From positions 4,905,501 to 4,969,500 of the forward strand of contig OZ023187.1 of NCBI GenBank assembly GCA_963995505.1: a DNA stretch of 64,000 bases, read 5' to 3'. This document shows, piece by piece, positions 1 through 9,227 of the stretch. The notes under the pieces were generated by a model. It was not told the DNA's origin, made no database searches, and saw nothing but the letters and a program-made list of their open reading frames with translations. The translations under genes were made by a program, and so were the position numbers. Position 1 is the first letter of the stretch. Each line of letters starts with the position of its first letter. Origin of the DNA: Hypericum androsaemum (lineage: Eukaryota > Streptophyta > Magnoliopsida > Malpighiales > Hypericaceae).

Positions 1-495
1 ATGGCGTCCATGTACACCCTATACCGGTCGTTGCAAATAACGGTGAGCCTGCACTGCCTGATGGAAGCGTTTCACGGGTTCCTTTGCCCCTTCCGCCAGG
101 TAACGAGTAGGTGATTGCATTAGCACCATCAGTTCCGTGATGGTTCGTCTAGATGATCAAGTCCATTTGGATTTGATGTTAATAAAATAGCAATAAACTC
201 GAGGCAATTAGTCTCTGATGGTTTCAGGTTAATAGCAGCAGATGCTAATGCTGTACATGAGCATAATATTCTGATCTAGAAAACTCCTATATAAAGCTCT
301 ATAGTTAATGGAGACGATAAAATTCTCTCAGCCTGATGCAGCACTGAGTAAGGTTCTTCTCTCGCATTTTCCTTTATCGAAACCGAACAATCTTAAGTTG
401 GCTTTTAGGTACATTGCCTCTTGAGGTACTTCGTATTAAGACCAAACAAGCAAACAGGACCTGAGGTACATCGACCAGTGTTTTGTCATTAAGCA
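1..495. other. window edge, no supportable gene
   Basis: A short plus-strand open stretch runs from base 1 to about 113 and ends in a stop. It could be the end of an exon of a gene outside the window, but I do not recognise it. The remainder is AT-rich. An open minus-strand frame overlapping the end of the hypothetical gene (374-601) is noted under that gene, because it may be its true C-terminal frame. Confidence 0.3.
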
Positions 496-1278
496 TCAAA
501 TAGCCTTTACATTCATATTCCACTCTATAATGGAGCCTTCCTTCTCTGGTTCCTCTGTATCTGTTGATGAGCTTCGGCAATCCGCTTCCTCTTCCTTCCA
601 TTCTCCTCGGTCAAATCCGAAGAACGATTGGACATGGAGGCTGTCTTCCCCATCCTCATCCTCATCATCATAATCAAGCGGGATTAAAAGTGATCCGAAT
701 TCCTGCATCAGATCCGGGTACTTCCCGATCATATCAGCGACAACTACCCCGAGTTCGCATCGGTTGATCAACCCGAGGTTGAAGTTGCTCAATTGCCTCA
801 ACAATTCATAGTTGCATCCCCCGGAACCGGACAACTTGTCTCCTACCTTGGAAATCAAACCACACCACTTGCTCACAAGTCCCTCGTCAACCCTTTCTTC
901 CACATCCACCAATCCCGGAAGTTCATCAAACTTGCGGTGCAAGAAAGAGTCAGCACGGGGGACCAAGTCGTCATATCCTTCAAGGCTCACCGAATCGCGG
1001 ATCCTCTTAACTTCAGCAGGAGGAACGTCCTTCAACCGAATCGCGGGGTACCCACATTCGTCTAGGACCACCGCGACACTCCAGTAGGCGGCTTCTTGAA
1101 GCCGCCAGCTAAACATGGCGTACTTGTGAGGTTGGTCTACGAAAACCTTCTTCATTCGTTGGATGTAACCTCTGACAAAAGCACGCAGATTCTGTACGGA
1201 CGAAGGAGTCGAAGGCAACAATTCACAAATGGATGAGTAGTTCAGGTCGATCATCCTCTTGTACTCGATCGCCGCCAT
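496..1278 (-). CDS. hypothetical protein with possible PAH-like C-terminal segment
   Basis: This is a single-exon minus-strand frame of 260 aa starting at the ATG at 1278 (MAAIEYKRM). The open frame reaches slightly upstream, but only through a non-ATG codon. I do not recognise the family with certainty. Residues of about 145-200 (YELLRQLSNFNLGLINRCEL, then GKYPDLMQEF) resemble the paired amphipathic helix 3 region of plant SIN3-like co-repressors, so a nuclear protein-interaction role is possible; this is inference. An acidic DED stretch follows. A diverged partial copy lies at about 32580-33260 and reads a different frame after the acidic stretch, giving a basic KRKR segment. The last 40 or so residues here may therefore be frameshifted. 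A CT-rich leader precedes the start. The RLP-A 3' end lies 600 bp upstream on the same strand. Confidence 0.55.
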   Translation of the reverse strand: MAAIEYKRMIDLNYSSICELLPSTPSSVQNLRAFVRGYIQRMKKVFVDQPHKYAMFSWRLQEAAYWSVAVVLDECGYPAIRLKDVPPAEVKRIRDSVSLEGYDDLVPRADSFLHRKFDELPGLVDVEERVDEGLVSKWCGLISKVGDKLSGSGGCNYELLRQLSNFNLGLINRCELGVVVADMIGKYPDLMQEFGSLLIPLDYDDEDEDGEDSLHVQSFFGFDRGEWKEEEADCRSSSTDTEEPEKEGSIIEWNMNVKAI

Positions 1279-1284
1279 CTTCAA

Positions 1285-1876
1285 AATTCTCTCTCTTGCT
1301 CTCTCTCTCTGTTGTATATTTCTTAGGTTAATTTTGTGCGTGGGAACTCAACTTGAATACTTGGTAGTTTACATATGGGTTTCAATCATGTACAAGTACA
1401 AAACTCCACTCAGATCAATCGAGGAATTTTTCCGGACAACTTGTTCGTTTTCTAGCTTAAACAAAAATTTTGATTTCGAGTTTTAGTAAACAACAGTGTT
1501 AAGATCTTTGCTGAAAAATAAATAGGTTCAAATATGTATTAGTAGATAGATGGATTGTTCGGTTATATACCAAAAAATTCCCCCAGCAAGCTTGTCAAAA
1601 TCCACCTTTGAGCACTTGTCCGATGAGTTCGAGTGGAACGATCATCTTTTTTGGGACCAATCTAAGGTGCATCTTCACACAGAGAGCATCTTCAAAGAAG
1701 GTTGATCTCCCAACAAGGTACACTCCTAGAGAAAGATAACACATTAGAAATTGAAGAATGAAAGTGATAGAACTAGGAAATGCAAGGCTGACTATTACAT
1801 TGGCATTTTCGAAGCTGAATAAAACAAGACAGAGACAAGTAAGAAATGATGGACTGACAATTACATTGACAAGGTT
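1285..1876. repeat. leader of the hypothetical gene plus duplicated RLP 3' flank
   Basis: Bases 1290-1335 are a CT-rich leader that is also present beside the paralogous fragment at about 33255-33310. Bases 1498-1735 are repeated at about 30908-31160 with point changes. Bases 1740-1870 match the 3' flanks of RLP-C, RLP-D and RLP-E. No gene is seen here. It is a fossil of module duplication. Confidence 0.65.
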
Positions 1877-4848
1877 TTATTTCCCGCGTCGGGTTCTTCT
1901 GCTTGCTCGCTTCGTCCTAATCCTGTAAAACCTCATCAGCTGCTCCTTCGTTGTGAACCACAACCCGATAACTGATCCGAGAACAAGCCCGCATCCATAT
2001 CCAAGCAAGACGATCTTCCAGTCCAAGGATATGCTAGAGCCTTCATCTCCTTCTGCCTCCGGTTGAGGGGAGGCCTCAGAAGCCTGGCACTTCTTTGATA
2101 GTGGCTCCCCGCACAACTCCAAATTCCCTTCGTACGAGCTGTTGTCGAATGTACGGAACTGGTTTGCTTGTGGTATAGGACCCACCAGCTGATTATGCGA
2201 GACGTTGAAGTATTCGAGGAAGGTGAGTTGTCCGAGCTGCGATGGGATCTCTCCTGAGAGGAAGTTGGCTGATAGATCCAAAGACTCCAGATTAGAGAGG
2301 TTCCCCATATCCGGAGGGATGGGACCTGAGAGATGGTTATGAGACAAGTTGAGCACATTCAACATCTTCATATTTCCAAGTGAAATCGGGATGCCTCCAT
2401 GGAATCTATTGCTCGAAAGGTCGAGAGCTGCAACGACATTTGGAATCTTTCCGTATGTCATATAAATGCCTTTGTTTGCTAATATCATGTAGGAATCATA
2501 GCTGGTCTCCAACTGGTAGGTTTGTGTCAGTGGTTGATTCTCATTTACGGTCAGATAAGCCAATTGTTCTGGAGGGATGTTCTTCATTCTGCTCAAGCTG
2601 AGCAGCAAGTCACTTGGCAAAGTGCCTGTGAAGTTGTTGTAAGACAAATCGAGGATTCGCAGCTTCGAGGACCATGACTTGTTAACGGGGACTCCAATTT
2701 CTCCTGAAAATTGATTGGATCGCAGGAATAGGACTTCCAAGTTTGGGAGATCTCCTGACCAATATGGGAAATTCCCGGAAATGTAGTTGTTGCTGAGATC
2801 AACGGTCTCTAACATTTGACAACCAACTAATGATGGCAGAAACCCATCAAGCTGATTATCACTTAGATCCATGAAAGTCAACCTGGTCAGATTGGAAAGT
2901 GTTCCAGGAATATCCTCTCTGAAGAAGTTGTTTGCTAGATTCAAAACCATCAAATCTGAAAGGGTGCCTAAACATGGCGGGATTGATCCGCTCAAGTTGT
3001 TCAGCTCCAGGTCGAGGTAAACAAGAGACAGCGAACCACAAAATGAAGTTGGAATCTCTCCAGATAAAGAGTTATTGGTAGCATAAAAGTAAGAGATGGA
3101 TGGAGTTAGGATTGGAAGTTGACCTTGAATCTTGTTTTTGGAGAGGTCCACAAACTGTAGGTTAGTGAAAGCTGAAAACATGGATGATTTCTCAAAACCA
3201 GTGAAAAGATTCTGTGCAAGATCCAAGAACTCCAAAGTGTCCCGGCTTAGATCTCCTAACCATTTTGGTACATCTCCTGGAATGTTGTTGCCTTGGAGTG
3301 TTAGGTAATACAAGCTATCTTGGTATTCAAGAATGAAGGAATCACCTCCAAGTTGCAAAAGGACATTGCCAGGATCTGGAATTTTGGAAGAAGAGATGCG
3401 TTGCTGTTGATTTCAGTGAACACCGTCAGGTTGCTTCCTTCTAACTGTAATGCTTGCAGATTTCTAAGGCTGGTAAACATCTCAAATCTCAGGGTACCAG
3501 TTAACAGATTTGGCCCAAGATAAAGTGTATTAAGGTTTTCAAGTTCAAAGATGGAGTCTGGAATTGAGCCCTGCAACTGGTTAGATCCAACATCTAGCCC
3601 TGCAAGTTGGGTAAGGTTTGAGAGCCATGATGGTATCGGTCCAGTTAATTGATTATTGGGAAGAGCGAGAAACTGTAGCTGGGTCAAGTTTTGTAGGCTT
3701 GGAATTGAGCCAATCAACTGATTAAATCCCAGATATAATTGAACAAGTTTGGCAAGGTTTGAGAGCTTTGACGGTATATGTCCAGTTAATCGATTTTTTC
3801 CAAGGGAAAGAATTTCTAGCTGGGTCAAGTTGACCAAAGCTAATGGAATTTCTCCTGAAAGATTGTTGGTTCCAATGTCTAGATATGTGAGCTCTGTAAG
3901 ATCGCCTAGAGAAGATGGGATTTGACCAGAAAAATCATTACTAGCTAGGATCATAAAGTTCAGGTTCTTAAGACCAGCCAGAGAACTTGGGATTGGACCA
4001 GAAAGATCATTACTAGCTAGGCTCATAAAGTTCAGGTTCTTAAGACCAGCTAGAGAACTTCGGATGGGACCTGACAAATTGTTATTGCCAAGATTCACGT
4101 GCTGGAGATTGGTCAGATTACCTAAAGATGATGGAAGTGAGCCTGAGATACCACAACCATAAAGATTAATATAGGCCAAAGAAGGCAGTTCCAAGACTTC
4201 GGGAAAGGAAGATGATAACTTGACAAGCCTTAGCTTAAGTACCACAAGGCTACTCATGTTCCTGAAAAGCCTCTTGAAATCGAACGCCTGGAGTTCGAGC
4301 CCTCCATTGGGAGATTGATCACCCGGCTCTCGACTGAGATCAAGTGTTGTCAACTTGGTCAGCGTTGTTATTTCAGAAGGAATTCGGCCAGACAACTGTG
4401 AAGATGACAGGTTCAGAAGAGTGAGCCCTTGGAAAAGGCCTATTTGAGATGGAATTGCAGATTGATTAAAATCGTTGTCTGCAAGGCTGAGACGTTGCAA
4501 GTGGACCAAGCGGAAAAGGGTGCTGCTGGAATTGATTGAGCCATAGAGATGGCTACTGCTGAGATCAAGGCCGATAATATGTCCCGAGATGTCGTCGCAT
4601 TCGACGCCATCCCATAAGCAGCAATCCCTCTCATCCCACGAAGTAGTCTTTGATTGAGCAGAAGGGTCTTTGGAAGAAGAGTTGTTGATAGATAGGCTCT
4701 CGCTGAACTGGATCAAAGCGGCTCTCTCATCATCCCGACACAAGTGCTTTGGACTGGACAAGGTTCCCACAGAGAACACAGAAAGTATAGCCACTAGCAG
4801 AAGGATTGCTCTGCAGACTAGGGATGTAACACTCGTGGGGAACTTCAT
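1877..4848 (-). pseudogene. RLP-A: LRR receptor-like protein, single frameshift
   Basis: Intronless Cf-9-type receptor-like protein. The ATG at 4848 opens a signal peptide (hydrophobic AILLLVAILSVF), then the LRRNT cap (CRDDERAALIQF, ERDCCLWDGVECD), then a long LRR array. The frame is lost near 3330, where the open paralog RLP-C has one more base, and continues in another frame from about 3358 to the stop at 1877. The second half has more LRRs, the island region with YDSYMILANKG, terminal LRRs, an acidic stretch (EAEGDEGSS), a transmembrane helix (LLGYGCGLVLGSVIGLWF) and a short basic tail without kinase. A 72-bp LRR unit is tandemly duplicated near 3938-4082. Such proteins normally work at the plasma membrane with SOBIR1-type kinases. 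As written it encodes only a truncated soluble ectodomain, unless the shift is an assembly error. Confidence 0.88.
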
Positions 4849-4887
4849 GTTTTCTCGCTTGTTTTGTGGTGATATTTACTCTGAAAT

Positions 4888-4906
4888 CTGGTGCTCTTAT
4901 AGCCGC
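4888..4906 (-). promoter_or_regulatory. RLP-A TATA box
   Basis: On the minus strand the sequence reads GGCTATAAGAGCACC about 50 bp before the ATG. It is followed by the CAGAGTAAA block shared with the other RLP copies. Spacing implies a leader of only 20-30 nt. Confidence 0.65.
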
Positions 4907-4914
4907 AGCTGTAA

Positions 4915-6010
4915 TTGTCAGAGGAGTTTTTTTCTGCACCTATTTGGACGGCACAACTCAGATGAGCTCCAACTTGACATCTCACAAGGCCGTAGCATTT
5001 GGTGTTGAACAGTTTTTTTAATTTTAATATTTGATATTAAAAGTCGAACACTATCTATCGGATTCTAATTAGGAGACGACTCTCACAATAATTCCATTCA
5101 CATTCTTAATGCTTAAAATCAATACATGCTTACTTGAATTCAAATCTCTTACTTATTCAATCAACTCATACTTATGACTGACAGTTAAACTTTTAATCAT
5201 TCGATGGGTGCTTATTACCACCTCATATTTGTTATCTATATTTTCTTCTAAAAACAATAATTTGCTATCTCGATAGTTACTAGTTTGGTTATATGTCTGA
5301 CCCCTGTCAATTTTATTTTTGAAAAAGACGAGTCTGAAAGTATGAAATTTCAAAGTCTCCCTTTTTTGTTTTGTGGAAAAAGAGTCTCTCCTTTATAGAA
5401 TAGATACAAATTAGTAAACAAATCAATAAGTCTTTCCTTTTTTGTTTTAATCAGTCGCTGGGTGCTTATTACCACCTCATATTTGTTATCTAGATTTTCT
5501 TCTAAAAACAATAATTTATTATCTAGATATTTACTAGTTTAGTCATATGTCTGACCCCGAGGTCAATTTTATTTTGAAAAGGACGAGTCTGAAAGTATGA
5601 AATTTCAAAGTCTCCCTTTTTTGTTTTGTGGAAAAAAAAGTCTCTCCTTTATAGAATAGATACAAATTAGTAAACATCAATAATGTTAGGATGCAAAACA
5701 AATCAGATTTTTTTTGTAAGTGTCTAAAGCAAGTAATCGAACCAATTAATGACGAAGATGATGATGTCTCGGTTTCGAATCATTAGAAATACGATTTTGT
5801 CAAATATTTATTAAAACATTTTGTGATCTTTCAAATATTTTACTAATCTTGAACCTAAGTTATGAATGTCAGACAAAAAATAAAGTTATTTCACTCCAAA
5901 TATTCCCGCTTGCGAGTTAATTCGGAAGGAAAACTGATCCTTCGTTGGAAAATGAAGGTTTGTAGTGTATGAAAATGGTTAAAGCCTATACATCGTTTGC
6001 TTCGAAAATA
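4915..6010. repeat. RLP upstream region, inverted copy at 12770-13490
   Basis: The stretch upstream of RLP-A recurs as its reverse complement at about 12770-13490. Shared landmarks include the pair around GAGTTAATTCGGAA and CTGATCCTTCGTTGG (5915-5960), which match 12830-12875 inverted. It marks duplication and inversion of an RLP promoter module. No gene is seen. Confidence 0.7.
5195..5677. repeat. tandem duplication, about 230-bp units
   Basis: Bases 5195-5421 and 5447-5677 are near-identical, sharing GGGTGCTTATTACCACCTC, GTCTGACCCC and TAGATACAAATTAGTAAACA. Pieces of the same unit occur at about 22720-22830 and 25385-25455, each interrupted by a mobile element. Confidence 0.8.
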
Positions 6011-6019
6011 TTTTTTTTA

Positions 6020-6530
6020 AATACAGATTTTATAAAATATCTAAGAGAAAAGTATAGTTTACCTAGCTGAAGTTTCACCGAGTATAGTTTTAAATTGGTA
6101 ATCTAGTTTTTGTGCTTTCCAGTCTTTTGCAGTATACGGTCCATTCCGGATGACGGGGATAAAACTTTCACCTAACTTGCCACGTAGGCCAAAATGATGT
6201 AGTTTTACCGTCCATGTGGCGTGGTAACTAGATAAGTTGTTTGACTCAAACTTACTTGGAACGACGTCGTTTTACGGGCAAATTACAAAGTCAATCTCAA
6301 TTATTGTTTATATTATTTCAAAAGACCCCCACCTTCGACAACAACCTTAGACCTTCCATCTCCGACCTTATCCCTTACCTCCATCTCCTTCCTTCCCATC
6401 TCAAAAATCAAAAAAAGAACTTCACACCTGTTGAGGAACAAAAATAATCTCAGAATTGTCAATGATATCTCGACCTCTCCGATGCGGCAGGACCTTTTTT
6501 GGCTCTTCATTTTGTGAGATTGCTTCCAAT
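6020..6530. other. AT-rich spacer with possible element arm
   Basis: This contains ACGACGTCGTTTT-type and gccacgtagg-type motifs seen in plant Mutator-like arms, but no partner arm was found. No gene is supported. Confidence 0.3.
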
Positions 6531-6539
6531 TTCCAAGAG

Positions 6540-6940
6540 AATGATCAGTCTCCAAGAGGATGACCACTCTCCAAGAGGACGATCAGTCTCCAAGAGGATG
6601 ACCGGTCTCTAAGAGTACGGTCGGTCTTTAAGAGGATGATCAATTTCTAAGAGGATGACCGGTCTAAAAGGGGATGGTTGATCTCTAGGAGTACGAACAC
6701 TAAAAAGGTGGTTGATCTCTAGGAGTACGAACACTAAAAAGATGGTCGGTCAGAGGACAAAGACCAAGAGGACGGTCGATCTCCAAGAAGAGGGTTGGGC
6801 TCCATGAGGACGGTTGTATCTCCAAGAGGATGGTCGATCTCCATGAGCACGGTCGTTATCCATGAGAACAGTCAGGTTTCTAAGAGAATGACCGCTCTCC
6901 AAGAAGACGGTCGCTCACTATGAGGACGGTCGGGTCTTGG
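6540..6940 (+). repeat. degenerate minisatellite, CCAAGAGGACGGTCGGTCT-like
   Basis: About twenty degenerate units of roughly 20 bp occur head to tail (variants of CTCCAAGAGGACGATCAGT). Such arrays are common in LTR-retrotransposon leader or LTR regions. The following bases, to about 7090, look like non-coding retroelement DNA. Confidence 0.7.
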
Positions 6941-7094
6941 CTCTGTCAGACTTTGGTAGATTAGCCATATCTTTTAGCTCGGACATCAGATTGAGTTGAT
7001 TTTTTATGGCTATGGAAAGGCAAGATAAAGATCTACAACTTTGTAACTTCTTCATATTCGAAGGGGAAGAAGGTCAAAAATGTAGGTAAAGGTA

Positions 7095-7250
7095 AGAATG
7101 CATGTTCTTGAAGAACGTTGGGCTCAGAGAATGCCTTATAGTTTAAAAATGCATGTCTGGGCTTAGCGAATGCCTGTCAGGGCACGAGAACACCCATCTG
7201 GGATTGAGAACACTTGTTCAGATTGGCGAATGCCATCCAGGCTTGAGAGT
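7095..7250 (+). repeat. GAATGCC/GAACACC minisatellite directly before RLP-B
   Basis: Degenerate 25-30-bp units carry alternating GCGAATGCC and GAGAACACC motifs, related to the larger arrays at 16300-16690 and 62220-62560. It ends about 10 bp before the RLP-B start codon, so the usual RLP promoter is absent. Confidence 0.6.
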
Positions 7251-7272
7251 TAAAGAAACATGAGGTCTGGTA

Positions 7273-7555
7273 TGTTAGGAATTCAGCAAATAGGGAACAA
7301 AACGCGAAAAGAACACGGACACAAGAGATAACGTGGTTCGGCCTAATGCCTACGTCCACGAAGAGAAAGGAGAACTTTTATTGATGAGTTTTCGAGCCAC
7401 AAAGCCATACAAAACCTTAGGGTAACATGTCTTTATATAGAGACAAACCCTTGGTGTACAAGTAACCTATCTAGGTCTAATTAGGAGTCCAGAATCTAGT
7501 CAGAATAGGAATAGGAATAGGAAATAAGTCTTTCCTATTTCTCGCCATCCCAACA
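7273..7555 (-). repeat. copia LTR (3' LTR of the minus-strand element)
   Basis: It begins TGTTAGGAATTC and ends CCATCCCAACA. It holds TATATAG and the tail signals seen in its partner. Three substitutions separate it from 8945-9227. Confidence 0.95.
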
Positions 7556-7757
7556 ATCTCCACCTTGGCGAGAAATCATCTCGTGGAAGAACCATGAAGC
7601 TCCACCCGAACTTCAACAAACTCCACCTTGACAAAACACCGCCCCATGAAGAACCATGAGATCTTGCAAAACCAATCCAACTCCACCGACTCCATCTCGG
7701 ACCATAGATAACTGCATCAATAAGACCATCTCAACTTTATCTTCACCTTTTGTTCAA

Positions 7758-8918
7758 TCACTTGGAGCCAGCCCCCAAGCTCGAGCTTCTGAGCTTGCTT
7801 GGCATATTCTCTCCAACCTCCATCGAACTCCAACTAGCAAGTCCACCTGCTGATGCAAACTTGTGACCAATAGATGCGCTCTCTATTTTTCGGTCAACCC
7901 TATGCTCCGCAACCTCGAACTGCTTCTCCGCTGAACCTTCTTGCCTCATACCAATGCTACATGCCATAGCATACAAAGGGCAACCTTTTGTTCCACCAAG
8001 TAGAACCTTCGACATACCACGAACTCCACCGTTCGGCCTTGAGTGAGATACCCGATTCGCCCGTGGTGCTACCAATGGCTTCGCATTCCCCATGCAAAAC
8101 CTACCCAACACCTTTGACGTGCACGTCCCTTTAGACAACCATAGCAGGGCCCAGCTAACAATGCTTCTCTGAGACAACCATGGTTCCTTGCCAACCATGC
8201 CTCCACGAAACAACCATAGCTTGCTATCAATGTCTTCGCGAATCCCAACTACACTCAAACCATCCATGTCAAGCCTTTGCTCCCTCATACGAACCAACTT
8301 CATATGACCTGAGCTTTTTACCACTTCATCAGACCCATTGATGTGACTCCACCTACAATAATGTTCCTCACTAACCTGTAGGTATTTCCTTTCACCCTTC
8401 ATCCCTACCATCACATCCTTCTCCACCTTCATTAGCATACCTTTATAACTATCACTGTTATAATCCAAGGTCCCTAATGAAAAGAGATTACCAGGATGCA
8501 TTGGACTTGATAAGACAGAAAGCCAGTCACCATCCGACCTGTTTGAACATGTGGCCATGGTTGTGGATGTCGATCCCTCCTTGTTGTCTTGATCCCCAGT
8601 TCGTCCTGGATAGTCCCCTTCATGCGCCCTTCTCAGCATTTGAAGCCACTTCCATTGAACTTCTTTGACTCCGACCTGGATCCTCTTCCACAACCCAGCT
8701 GGTGGCTCCTCATCATCCGCCAAGCACAAGCGAATCTTCGCTATCGCCTTGGCCTCCAACTCTTCCCGCTCTTGCTCCTCCATCTTCTCGGACTTCTTCT
8801 CCGAGAGCGCGATAACCATCCCTTGTTGCACGAGGAGATCCTTGACATGCCTTTGCCATAACCCAAAATTCGAAGAACCATCGAACTTCACAAGAGCAAA
8901 CTTCGCGCCGTCCGTCAT
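7758..8918 (-). pseudogene. copia gag remnant fused to non-coding interior
   Basis: The frame starts at the ATG at 8918 (MTDGAKFALVKFDGSSNFGLW), the N-terminal gag signature of this copia family, also present at 25759. Similarity to the second copy lasts about 85 residues and is then lost where the remaining gag and pol have been deleted. The rest of the long open frame has no retroviral zinc knuckle, protease or polymerase motif and is probably chance coding. Confidence 0.75.
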
Positions 8919-8944
8919 CCTCCAACCCAAGCTCTGATACCACT

Positions 8945-9227
8945 TGTTAGGAATTCAGCAAATAGGGAACAAAACGCGCAAAGAACACGGACACAAGAGA
9001 TAACGTGGTTCGGCCTAATGCCTACGTCCACGAAGAGAAAGGAGAACTTTTATTGATGAGTTTCCGAGCCACAAAGCCATACAAAACCTTAGGGTAACAT
9101 GTCTTTATATAGAGACAAACCCTTGATGTACAAGTAACCTATCTAGGTCTAATTAGGAGTCCAGAATCTAGTCAGAATAGGAATAGGAATAGGAAATAAG
9201 TCTTTCCTATTTCTCGCCATCCCAACA
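8945..9227 (-). repeat. copia LTR (5' LTR of the minus-strand element)
   Basis: Same length as 7273-7555 with three differences. The primer-binding site lies immediately to its left. It is followed by the target duplication TGGTA and then RLP-B signal-peptide codons. Confidence 0.95.

Larger units (their letters stand above)
7273..9227 (-). mobile_element. non-autonomous Ty1/copia retrotransposon with intact LTRs
   Basis: Two 283-bp LTRs (7273-7555 and 8945-9227) differ at only three positions. The element is flanked by a perfect 5-bp target duplication, TGGTA (7268-7272 and 9228-9232). It lies on the minus strand: next to the right LTR the minus strand shows the initiator-tRNA-Met primer site TGGTATCAGAGC, and next to the left LTR the purine tract AAGGTGGAGAT. 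Termini are TG...CA. The interior of about 1.4 kb has only a gag start and no protease, integrase or reverse transcriptase, so it depended on another element. Near-identical LTRs mean a recent insertion. Confidence 0.95.
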
